NCBI GenBank assembly: GCA_003222755.1
Contig: QHXA01000160.1
Span: forward strand, 1 to 9,945
DNA length: 9,945 bases
DNA from: Acidobacteriota bacterium
GTDB taxonomy: Bacteria; Acidobacteriota; Terriglobia; 20CM-2-55-15
Direction of reading: 5' to 3'
The notes under the pieces were generated by a model. That model ran no database searches. It was not told the DNA's origin and saw only the letters and a list, made by a program, of their open reading frames with translations. This document shows, piece by piece, positions 1 to 6,410 of the stretch. Each line of letters opens with the position of its first letter. Within the stretch, counting starts at the first letter, position 1. Position numbers and translations under genes: made by a program.

Positions 1-923
1 TCGATGGTCGAGGCAAGCCCGGAAGCAAAATCAATCTCGGAGGACCAATTCCATTCCTTGCATATTTTCGAGCAGTCGATGGAGTAGCGCCGATCGTGCC
101 CGGGCCGGTCCTTCACGAATCGAATGAGCGACTCGGGCTTATTCGTTAACCGCAAAATTTCGCGGACGACTTCCAGATTAGTTTTTTCATGACCGCTGCC
201 GATGTTGTAAACCTCACCGGGCGTGCCGCGCTCCAGGGCTAGCAGCACGGCGCGCGAGTGTTCGTCGGCAAAGATCCATTCGCGGACGTTGAGGCCGTCG
301 CCATAAATGGGGAGCGGCCGATCGCCCATCGCATTCGTGACCAGCAGCGGAATCAGTTTTTCTGGAAATTGATATGGGCCGTAGTTGTTCGAACACCGCG
401 TGATCACCGCCGGCAGGCCATGGGTTTTGTAGTACGCAAGGACAAGGAAATCCGCCGCGGCTTTGCTGGCGGAATACGGGCTCGTGGGATCCAGCGGCGT
501 ATCCTCGCGGAACGAACCTGTCGAGCCGAGGCTTCCGTATACTTCGTCAGTTGAAATCTGGACGAATTTGGCCACCTTATATTGCCGGCCAAGTTCGACC
601 AGGCATCGCGTGCCCTCGATATTCGTACGAACGAACGGCGCGGCATCGAGAATCGAGCGATCCACGTGCGTTTCGGCGGCAAAGTTCACAACGGCATCAA
701 ATCGGCGCCGCGCGAACAGGTCTTGCAGTTGACCGGCATCGGCGATGTCGCCGCGCACAAACTCGTAGCGCGTGTGCCCGGCCACTTCTTCCAAGTTCCG
801 GAGATTTCCGGCGTACGTGAGGAGGTCGTAATTCACGACGTCGATGTCTTTACGTGTTCGAAGAATGTATCGAACGAAGCTGGATCCGATGAAACCTGCC
901 CCACCGGTGACGAGAATCTTCAT
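1..923 (-). CDS. rmlB: dTDP-glucose 4,6-dehydratase, 3' end beyond the window
   Basis: This short-chain dehydrogenase/reductase enzyme converts dTDP-glucose to dTDP-4-keto-6-deoxyglucose, the second step toward dTDP-rhamnose and related deoxysugars, in the cytoplasm. The start is the ATG read leftward from 923, and 307 codons are visible. Seen directly: the NAD-binding glycine motif TGGAGFIGS (residues 6-14), the dehydratase-specific catalytic triple Thr125-Asp126-Glu127 in ISTDEVYG, the Tyr150-xxx-Lys154 catalytic pair in SPYSASK, the family block SNNYGPYQFPEKLIP (178-192), and near the edge DRPGHDRRYSID. Family length is roughly 330-350 residues, so only the C-terminal few dozen are missing. 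It lies 46 bases downstream of a glycosyltransferase on the same strand, which fits an operon for a deoxysugar-containing surface glycan. A weak GGGG stands just before the start. The dehydratase assignment is secure; the final sugar made depends on genes outside the window. Confidence 0.96.
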   Translation of the reverse strand, partial: MKILVTGGAGFIGSSFVRYILRTRKDIDVVNYDLLTYAGNLRNLEEVAGHTRYEFVRGDIADAGQLQDLFARRRFDAVVNFAAETHVDRSILDAAPFVRTNIEGTRCLVELGRQYKVAKFVQISTDEVYGSLGSTGSFREDTPLDPTSPYSASKAAADFLVLAYYKTHGLPAVITRCSNNYGPYQFPEKLIPLLVTNAMGDRPLPIYGDGLNVREWIFADEHSRAVLLALERGTPGEVYNIGSGHEKTNLEVVREILRLTNKPESLIRFVKDRPGHDRRYSIDCSKICKEWNWSSEIDFASGLASTI

Positions 924-969
924 ATGCCCCGCATTAAATCAAAAAGGCCACGAAAATGGATGAGAAATG

Positions 970-2038
970 TTAAAGCCGCGCCGACACCAGCCTCGCGAAC
1001 AATTTTTCATAAGCGTCCGTCACCGCATCCCATGAATACCGCGTTTTCGCGCGATTCTGCGCGCAGGCGCGGAGCCGCACGACGAGCGCGTGATCGGCCA
1101 ACGTGAGTTGAATTTGGCGCCTCAATTCTTCAGTGTCTTCGAAGAATATGCCGGTCTCGGCCACCACCTCGCGATTTTCCGGTGTGTCCTTTGCGATGAT
1201 GCAATTTCCCACTCCCATCGCTTCAATCAAGGCCGGATGTGTACCTCCCACTTCGGTCGCTTGAATGTAGGCGTAAGCGTGCGACTGCAGTTCGCGATAT
1301 CCGGTTCCATAGATGGCTCCCGGAAATCGGATTCGAGGATCTCGCGTCGCTTTCAGTTGCTCGATATATTTTTGCGCGTACGGCGCGTCACCCACGATCA
1401 GCAGGGGTTTGTCTGTCTTGACGTTCTCGAACGCGCGAATAACAAGATGCGCATTGTTTTCCGGCTCCAAACGGCTCACGAACAGGAAATACTCGCGGGG
1501 CCGCACACCCAATTCATCGAGAACAGCGGTGCTCTCGATCCGTTCGGATTCGGCGCCGTAAACGATCATTGTGGATGAGGTCCCATACTGCTTCAGGTAG
1601 TAATTCCGAATGACTTCCGCATCCGTGACAACGGCGCTGGGGATGATGGTCGCAAGCCGTTCCGAAAACCGGTAGTACCTTCGCGCAGCCGCTCCCCATT
1701 TCTTTCGCAGACGCTCGATACCGTCGACATTCAAGGCCAACGGCGTCGCCGTAAGCCGCGGGATCGCGCCGAAAATCGCATTAGCGGCGTTGCACATGAG
1801 GATGCAATCGAATCGTCGTGGAATGGCGTGGAGCACGGACAACAATGTGTGCGTGACAGTGTCGAGATGTTTGGTTCCAATGGTCGGGAGTATCACAAGC
1901 CTCACGCCTTTGTATCTGTCGTGGGGGTACCGGATGTTATTCGATCGGCCATAAACGGTGACGTCGTGACCTCGCGAAGGTCTCGAACCCGCCGTAGTTT
2001 GCAGGAATGCCGCGGGTTCCGATGATGGCCAGTTTCAT
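970..2038 (-). pseudogene. Group 4 glycosyltransferase (DUF1972-type rhamnosyltransferase-like), frameshifted
   Basis: This resembles the glycosyltransferases that begin with a DUF1972 domain and add rhamnose or similar sugars to lipid-linked glycans. The N-terminus is read from the ATG at 2038 and gives MKLAIIGTRG followed by IPANYGGFETFA (22 codons), a hallmark of the family. That frame then runs to a stop after about 15 unrelated residues. The family sequence resumes one frame over with GHDVTVYGRSNN (from about 1971) and stays open to the TAA at 970. Between ETFA and GHDV the family normally has about ten residues (of the EELxxRLVAR kind), and here they are absent, so about 29 bases seem to be missing. 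The rest is intact: a GT-B acceptor half, then a Glycos_transf_1 half with LFVSRLEPENN, LLIVGDAP and the donor-site block VGGTHPALIEAMG. An ATG at 1905 would give 311 residues but lacks the first GT-B strand. It is either a real disruption or an assembly error. rmlB lies 46 bases downstream. Confidence 0.82.
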
Positions 2039-2047
2039 GGAGCCGCG

Positions 2048-2053
2048 ATTATA
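2048..2053 (-). promoter_or_regulatory. Candidate -10 box (TATAAT) for the glycosyltransferase-rmlB operon
   Basis: Read on the minus strand, a perfect TATAAT ends 9 bases before the ATG at 2038. No convincing -35 box lies at the usual distance (CTGGTT at 17 bases). If used, transcription would begin only a few bases before the start codon. The whole divergent gap to the M20 gene is 39 bases, so both promoters must be compact or reach into the opposing gene. AT-rich hexamers can arise by chance. Confidence 0.35.
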
Positions 2054-2077
2054 GACTATGCTCGGGAATCAACCAGG

Positions 2078-3196
2078 ATGAACAGCCTCGTACAACACTT
2101 TACGGAACAATTACCCGAAGCGCTGGCCCTACTCGAAAAAATGGTTTCTATGGAGTCACCCAGCTTCGATAAGGAACTCACGGATAGGTTCGTCGTGTTT
2201 CTCGGAAGCAAGTTTCAGGAAATCGGCGGCAAGGTGGAATTCACGCCGGCTGAAAAAGTCGGGAATCATCTGCACGTAAAGTTTTCGCTTGGGTCCGCGG
2301 ATCCCATCCTCCTTCTTGGACACACCGACACGGTCTGGCCGGCAGGCGAAGTCGCGAAGCGACCATTCAAAATAGAAAACGGCCGGGCGACAGGACCCGG
2401 CGTGTTTGACATGAAGGCAGGAATTCTTTTGATGTGGATGGCATTGAGGGTGTTGAAAGACCGGCCGGTAACGGTTCTTCTGACGAGCGATGAAGAGATC
2501 GGCAGCACGTCATCACGCGCTCTGATCGAATCCGAGGCAAGCCGATGCCGCGCCATATTCGTTCTGGAGCCTTCGCTTCCCGGAGGCGCGTTGAAAACTG
2601 CGCGCAAGGGCATCGGCAGGTTCACGGTGAAGGCGATTGGTCGAGCGGCCCACGCCGGCATTGATCCGGAAAAAGGCGTGAACGCGATTGAGGAAATCGC
2701 GCGGCAAATTTTGAAGCTTCAGACAATGTCGGATGCCGGTCGCGGCACAACAGTGACCGTCGGCGTTGTGCAAGGCGGAACGCGTTCGAACGTGGTGCCC
2801 GCCGAAGCAACTGCTGAAGTTGATGTTCGGATTGCGTCAGCCGAAGAAGCCGGACGCGTCGCGAAAATGATTCAGGGACTGTCGCCGGAATTATCCGGCG
2901 CGCGCCTGGAAATTCGTGGCGGGATCAACCGGCCACCGATGGTACGGAACACCGAGACCGCCCGCCTGTTTGAGGCAGCTCGCGCCATTGCCGCGCAACT
3001 TGGAGTGGATTTGCAGGAGGGAGCAACCGGAGGAGCTTCAGATGGAAATTTCACATCCGCTCTCGGAATTCCAACACTGGACGGATTGGGCGCGGTGGGC
3101 GGCGGAGCACATTCCATCGACGAGTGGGTGGACCTCGAATCGTTGCCGCTCAGGGCTGCGCTGATTGCAGGACTGATTGAGAACTGTTTCCGTTAA
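2078..3196 (+). CDS. M20 family zinc metallopeptidase (glutamate carboxypeptidase-like)
   Basis: This is a 372-residue co-catalytic metallohydrolase of the M20/ArgE/CPG2 type, which removes C-terminal residues from small peptides or hydrolyses N-acyl or folate-like amides. All metal and catalytic positions are visible: His82 and Asp84 in LLLGHTDTVWP, the bridging Asp111 in GVFDMKAG, catalytic Glu139 and metal ligand Glu140 in TSDEEIG, Glu164 in VLEPS, His192 in GRAAHAG (start of the dimerisation domain, about residues 175-290), and His345 in GGGAHSIDEW near the C-terminus. The length matches the family and no signal peptide is seen, so it is probably cytoplasmic. The substrate cannot be told from sequence; the spacing resembles carboxypeptidase G2 more than DapE. 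It starts 39 bases from the divergent glycosyltransferase, with no clear Shine-Dalgarno sequence, and a perfect inverted repeat begins 3 bases after its stop. Confidence 0.93.
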   Translation: MNSLVQHFTEQLPEALALLEKMVSMESPSFDKELTDRFVVFLGSKFQEIGGKVEFTPAEKVGNHLHVKFSLGSADPILLLGHTDTVWPAGEVAKRPFKIENGRATGPGVFDMKAGILLMWMALRVLKDRPVTVLLTSDEEIGSTSSRALIESEASRCRAIFVLEPSLPGGALKTARKGIGRFTVKAIGRAAHAGIDPEKGVNAIEEIARQILKLQTMSDAGRGTTVTVGVVQGGTRSNVVPAEATAEVDVRIASAEEAGRVAKMIQGLSPELSGARLEIRGGINRPPMVRNTETARLFEAARAIAAQLGVDLQEGATGGASDGNFTSALGIPTLDGLGAVGGGAHSIDEWVDLESLPLRAALIAGLIENCFR

Positions 3197-3198
3197 TA

Positions 3199-3263
3199 GC
3201 CACAAAAAGGCACAAAACTCACAAAAATTTTTCGCTTTTGTATTTCTTGTGCCTTTTTGTGGC
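3199..3263. repeat. Perfect 17-bp inverted repeat, long AT-rich hairpin after the M20 gene
   Basis: The left arm GCCACAAAAAGGCACAA (3199-3215) and the right arm TTGTGCCTTTTTGTGGC (3247-3263) are exact reverse complements around a 31-base loop. The loop holds a further imperfect complement (ACAAAA near 3221 and TTTTGT near 3236), so the whole element can fold into one long hairpin on either strand. It begins 3 bases after the M20 stop codon. It may act as a terminator, although the GC content of the arms is modest for that. I recall this kind of CACAAAAAGGCACAAA palindrome recurring between genes in several environmental phyla, which would make it a dispersed repeat. Copy number cannot be tested here. 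Confidence 0.75.
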
Positions 3264-3269
3264 CACTGA

Positions 3270-3292
3270 CCCGAACACTTCGTGCGTTCGGG
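3270..3292. repeat. Small GC-rich hairpin upstream of the DHH gene
   Basis: CCCGAAC (3270-3276) and GTTCGGG (3286-3292) are perfect 7-base complements around a 9-base loop. The hairpin sits 6 bases after the large inverted repeat and about 19 bases before the DHH gene's -35 box. No T-run follows on either side, so it is not a standard intrinsic terminator. It could add termination strength for the M20 transcript or serve as a protein-binding site. Confidence 0.4.
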
Positions 3293-3310
3293 ACAATGCC
3301 GAAATCGTCT

Positions 3311-3340
3311 TTGACATCGCTGTCGCCCGATCTCTAGAAT
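3311..3340 (+). promoter_or_regulatory. Sigma70-type promoter of the DHH-dtd unit
   Basis: A perfect -35 box TTGACA (3311-3316), an 18-base spacer, and a -10 box TAGAAT (3335-3340, five of six consensus bases). Expected transcription start is near 3347, only about 8 bases before the ATG at 3355. This argues that the upstream in-frame start at 3238 is not used and that the message is nearly leaderless, in line with the absence of a Shine-Dalgarno sequence. Confidence 0.6.
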
Positions 3341-3354
3341 CAAGTGTTATTCCA

Positions 3355-4662
3355 ATGAGATCGGTTTTTTATGTGGAGGACGATTTCGTTGCCGGTCTTC
3401 TCGAGCAATATTTTGTTGGCAACGGAAACAACACTCTTTTTCTAAAGCGCTCGCCAAACGGCAATTTGCCCCAAGACATCGACGCGAGCTCCATCGACCT
3501 GTTCCTTGCCCAATCTGAGGATCCCGAAAACCTTTTGGGAATCTTGGAAACCGCGCGCCAACGGTACCGGAAGGTTCCGATGCTCGTCCTCACCTCGCAC
3601 GCCGATCGCGTTCCCGAAAAATATAAGTCCTTCGCGCATATTGTTTCCCTGCCGGAGTTGTTGGAATCGAACTTCCGTTGGCACATTCGGCTCGCGAAGA
3701 CGATGCGACTCGTTGAAACCGTGAAGAAACACTTCGAAGCGGCAGAGTCGGTGCTGATCTTGTTGCAAGACGACCCGGATCCCGATGCGATTGCCAGCGG
3801 ACTCGCGCTCCGGCAAGTGTTGGGCCGGAATAAGCAAACAGCGCCGCTCGGTTCATATGGCCGCGTGACGAGGCCCGAAAATATTGCGATGGTTAAATTG
3901 CTCGAGATCGAAATCGAGACGGTCACGATGAACACGATCAAGAATTTCGAGCGAATTGCGGTTGTCGACCTGCAGCCACCGCACCTGGCAAACCCGCCTA
4001 AGGAGATCGACCTTGTTATCGATCACCATCCCGAACAGTTCAACTACAAGAGCCACATTAAAGATATTCGTCCGAGCTACGGTGCGACATCAACAATCCT
4101 GGTCGAGTATTTGTCTTGTACCAACAGCAGCATCGGCACGCGGCTCGCAACGGCGCTGCTTTACGGAATCAAGAGCGACACGTTCGCACTCTCACGCGAA
4201 GTGAACGAATGGGATGTCCAGGCGTTCTCGTACCTATACCCGCTTGCCAACCAAAACTTGATGCGACGCATCGAGCGGCCCGAATTGCCTCCGGCTGCGC
4301 TGGATGCGTTGAGTACGGCCCTGAAGAATCGGCGCGTCATTGACAAGGTCGCGTTCGTCAATCTGGGCCGCGTCGAACGCGACGATCTCATCCCGCAAAT
4401 GGCCGATTTCAGCCTTTCATTCGAGGGAATCGAGTGGGCCGTGGTGAGCGGATTATACGGTTCGAACTACGTCATCTCTGTGCGCGTGCTGAAGGAAGCG
4501 TTCGGCCAGATCGGCTCTGCCGGGGGCCATGCCTCGATGGCAAAGGCGATTATTCCGGTCTCTCAATTCGAGCGGAACTGGGACATTGATCCTCGAAACA
4601 TCCGTCAGATGGATCGCAAGGTCCAGCAGTTGTTTCTGCGTGCGCTCCACAGCGGGAGATAG
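3355..4662 (+). CDS. DHH/DHHA1 phosphoesterase with an RCK-like N-terminal domain
   Basis: This 435-residue protein belongs to the manganese-dependent DHH superfamily, which cleaves short oligonucleotides (NrnA type), pAp or cyclic di-AMP (GdpP type). The DHH domain covers about residues 130-300: motif I DPDPDA with Asp142 and Asp144, motif II with Asp205 in AVVDLQ, motif III Asp223-His224-His225, and motif IV Asp275 in GIKSDT. The DHHA1 substrate domain ends with GGH at 390-392. The first metal ligand of motif I is usually His (HxxPDxDA); here that place is Gln138. Residues 1-115 look like a degenerate TrkA/RCK nucleotide-binding fold (SEDPENLLGILETAR, then PMLVLTS) without its glycine motif; a degenerate receiver domain is the alternative. 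An in-frame ATG at 3238 would add 39 residues, but it lies inside the inverted repeat and upstream of the promoter, so 3355 is preferred. dtd follows after 27 bases. Confidence 0.9.
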   Translation: MRSVFYVEDDFVAGLLEQYFVGNGNNTLFLKRSPNGNLPQDIDASSIDLFLAQSEDPENLLGILETARQRYRKVPMLVLTSHADRVPEKYKSFAHIVSLPELLESNFRWHIRLAKTMRLVETVKKHFEAAESVLILLQDDPDPDAIASGLALRQVLGRNKQTAPLGSYGRVTRPENIAMVKLLEIEIETVTMNTIKNFERIAVVDLQPPHLANPPKEIDLVIDHHPEQFNYKSHIKDIRPSYGATSTILVEYLSCTNSSIGTRLATALLYGIKSDTFALSREVNEWDVQAFSYLYPLANQNLMRRIERPELPPAALDALSTALKNRRVIDKVAFVNLGRVERDDLIPQMADFSLSFEGIEWAVVSGLYGSNYVISVRVLKEAFGQIGSAGGHASMAKAIIPVSQFERNWDIDPRNIRQMDRKVQQLFLRALHSGR

Positions 4663-4689
4663 ACTGCCGCTACAGTTAAGTCAAACCTG

Positions 4690-5139
4690 ATGAGAGCCGT
4701 CATCCAACGCGTGTCCAGCGCGCGCATCGTTATCGAAGGCAAGGAGCATACGAGCATTGGCCACGGCATACTGGTTCTTGTCGGTATCGAGAAAGAAGAC
4801 ACCGATGAAGATGCGCAGATGCTGGCACGCCGCATCGTGGAGCTTCGTATCTTCGAGGATGAGGCGGGCAAGATGAACCGCTCCATTGCGGAGACTGGAG
4901 GTCATATCCTGGCGGTTTCGCAATTCACGTTGCTTGGAGATTGTCGGAGAGGCCGCAGGCCGTCCTTCGATCCGGCGGCCCCGCCTGAGGTCGCACGAAC
5001 GCTCTATGAGCGATTCGTGAAGGAAGTCGATGCGCTAGGAGTCCCTGTGGTTACTGGCGTGTTTCAAGCGATGATGGACGTCGAGCTGACCAATCAAGGG
5101 CCGGTGACCTTCATTCTCGACAGCCGTAAGCGGTTCTGA
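4690..5139 (+). CDS. dtd: D-aminoacyl-tRNA deacylase
   Basis: This enzyme hydrolyses D-amino acids (and glycine) mischarged on tRNA, a cytoplasmic proofreading step of translation. The 149 residues match the family's usual length, beginning MRAVIQRVSSA. The two active-site motifs are present: SQFTLLGD (77-84; most members have Ala where this has Gly83) and NQGPVT (135-140), whose Gly137-Pro138 is the cross-subunit Gly-cisPro that excludes L-amino acids. The block GRRPSFDPAAPP (88-99) is also typical. The gene lies 27 bases after the DHH gene without an evident terminator, so a two-gene transcript is likely; no clear Shine-Dalgarno sequence is seen. Its last 105 bases are overlapped on the other strand by the unknown gene at 5035-6216, an unusually deep convergent overlap. 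Confidence 0.95.
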   Translation: MRAVIQRVSSARIVIEGKEHTSIGHGILVLVGIEKEDTDEDAQMLARRIVELRIFEDEAGKMNRSIAETGGHILAVSQFTLLGDCRRGRRPSFDPAAPPEVARTLYERFVKEVDALGVPVVTGVFQAMMDVELTNQGPVTFILDSRKRF

Positions 5140-6216
5140 AGCGGGTCTGCCCACCGCAGCATGGGGCCGGGGACCGAGCGTAGCAATGTGGTCGATGAAC
5201 AACTTCACGGAAGCGGACGTAGCAAGCAGATAATTCGAAACACTCCAGCGGCAGAGCCGTGCTATCGGATGCAGCGGAGTGACCAGCCACCCTCGAATCG
5301 GCTCTTCGGTGTTCGCTGTTTTCGTAGCCATAGACGACCACGAATCGAGATTCAAGGTCTGTAGCGCAGTTGCCGCCTCTTGCGCAGTGGTGATCAGCAT
5401 CGGCTCGCTATTGAGCGTCGGCGAATACCAGAACGGCCGCGCGGGCGCCTCGGGCACGGGCAACTCCTCCCGCAGCACACCCATGGATACTGAAGAAGAG
5501 CCCTCGATCAGTTTGCGGACCTGTTTGAATTCGGACCAGCCCGCCTCCTCGTCCATCGATGCATTAGCCATCTCCCGCAGGGTAGCGTCCCAGCGAGAGC
5601 CAAATTTCGTCGCCGACTGCACCGCCGAGCTGAAACTGATCGAGCCCGCCGATACTAACGCCGATAGCAGCGCGGTTCCGATCACGTGAACGCGCAGCGG
5701 CACATTGGGATCTTGTTTCCCGACCCAGTCCAGCAACGACGACTGAAAGACAAGATTCTCGATGAGGCGGGCGTGAATACGGTGGTAATCGTAGGGTTTT
5801 CCGAACCGGCGCTTCGCTTCTCGAATGGCTGCCGTGGAGAGGCTGCCTTCGTGCAGCCAGGTATCTCGCACTGCGGCAATCGTGGTATCGAAGAAGCGAT
5901 CGGCGTTGTGAAGCGTATGGAACGTAAAAACGTCCCACCCTGTAATTGCTGTGGCGGTAGCCATGCGGTGCCGTATGGTGGCCAGCGCATCAATTTCATT
6001 CAACCAACCCAGGGCGACGTTCTCCGCCGGCATGAGGCTATGCAGAGCGGGAACCATGATGGTGGCCGGACGCGCGAAAGCTGCCGTGCCCTGCCATCGA
6101 TCGAGCGCGCGAAGCCAACACACCTTCCAACGCAACCCGCGGCGGGTGGGCATTGGAACCGGATAAGTGCGTGTTGTCCACGCCTGTCGTTGTTGTTTAT
6201 GAGCATTGACTAGCAT
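5035..6216 (-). CDS. Hypothetical protein of unknown family, 393 residues
   Basis: I do not recognise this protein. In favour of a real gene: it is the only long reading frame in about 1.25 kb, codon choice is G/C-rich at third positions like its neighbours, and the ATG at 6216 is preceded by a strong ribosome site, AGGGGGTGA, 7 bases upstream. It is a soluble-looking, tryptophan-rich protein with no signal peptide. It has amphipathic helical stretches (GWDVFTFHTLHNADRFFDTT near the N-terminal third, a hydrophobic segment around VIGTALLSALVSAG), a charged segment with MDEEAGWSEFKQVRKLIEG, and a second aromatic patch with GWLVTPLHPIARLCRW. No catalytic motif stands out. The last 35 codons are antisense to dtd and may be read-through past a lost stop rather than functional sequence. 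It diverges from the CoA transferase across 194 bases. Internal methionines (for example residue 22) are possible but less supported starts. Confidence 0.72.
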   Translation of the reverse strand: MLVNAHKQQRQAWTTRTYPVPMPTRRGLRWKVCWLRALDRWQGTAAFARPATIMVPALHSLMPAENVALGWLNEIDALATIRHRMATATAITGWDVFTFHTLHNADRFFDTTIAAVRDTWLHEGSLSTAAIREAKRRFGKPYDYHRIHARLIENLVFQSSLLDWVGKQDPNVPLRVHVIGTALLSALVSAGSISFSSAVQSATKFGSRWDATLREMANASMDEEAGWSEFKQVRKLIEGSSSVSMGVLREELPVPEAPARPFWYSPTLNSEPMLITTAQEAATALQTLNLDSWSSMATKTANTEEPIRGWLVTPLHPIARLCRWSVSNYLLATSASVKLFIDHIATLGPRPHAAVGRPASEPLTAVENEGHRPLIGQLDVHHRLKHASNHRDS

Positions 6217-6223
6217 AAACGGC

Positions 6224-6232
6224 TCACCCCCT
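6224..6232 (-). promoter_or_regulatory. Shine-Dalgarno site that decides the start of the unknown gene
   Basis: Read on the minus strand, AGGGGGTGA ends 7 bases before the ATG at 6216. It is close to the ideal GGAGGTGA and is the strongest ribosome site in the window. It supports both the reality of the gene and this start over internal ATGs. Confidence 0.65.
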
Positions 6233-6276
6233 GAAGCAATTCGCTGACCAACGCCACGATTTCAGGAATGGCCGGA

Positions 6277-6324
6277 ATTTTAGCCAACTCTGGACCCAAA
6301 ACACACCTTTTGTGATGTGTTTTG
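6277..6324. promoter_or_regulatory. Divergent control region with a perfect 9-bp inverted repeat
   Basis: CAAAACACA (6297-6305) and TGTGTTTTG (6316-6324) are exact complements around a 10-base spacer, a layout typical of a dimeric regulator's operator, although an RNA hairpin is possible. On the minus strand a -10-like TAAAAT occupies 6282-6277; its -35 position would fall inside the inverted repeat, so a bound protein would block expression of the unknown gene. I see no good -35/-10 pair for the plus-strand CoA transferase in the same gap. The regulator is not encoded in the window. Confidence 0.35.
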
Positions 6325-6410
6325 AATATGTTCTGAGGAAAGCCGCTGTACTCGGTCCAGAAAGTTGATAGGCTTTCGCGGCATCTGGTGCAGCATCGGT
6401 AAAAAAATAC

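Noticed and set aside
940..957. A second, degenerate copy of the CAAAAAGGCACAAAA arm between rmlB and the glycosyltransferase
   Set aside because: Only CAAAAAGGC matches exactly, followed by an extra base and a mismatch, and there is no partner arm; chance similarity is more likely.
582..1106. Plus-strand reading frame of 174 codons
   Set aside because: It lies antisense across rmlB and the end of the glycosyltransferase, has Arg-rich, non-family sequence, and both minus-strand genes are strongly supported by motifs.
3238..3354. Upstream in-frame ATG giving a 39-residue longer DHH protein
   Set aside because: It begins within the inverted repeat and precedes a good TTGACA/TAGAAT promoter; the added residues have no family counterpart.
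3369..3941. Minus-strand reading frame of 190 codons
   Set aside because: It is fully inside the DHH gene, is Ser/Arg-rich as shadow frames often are, and has no motif.
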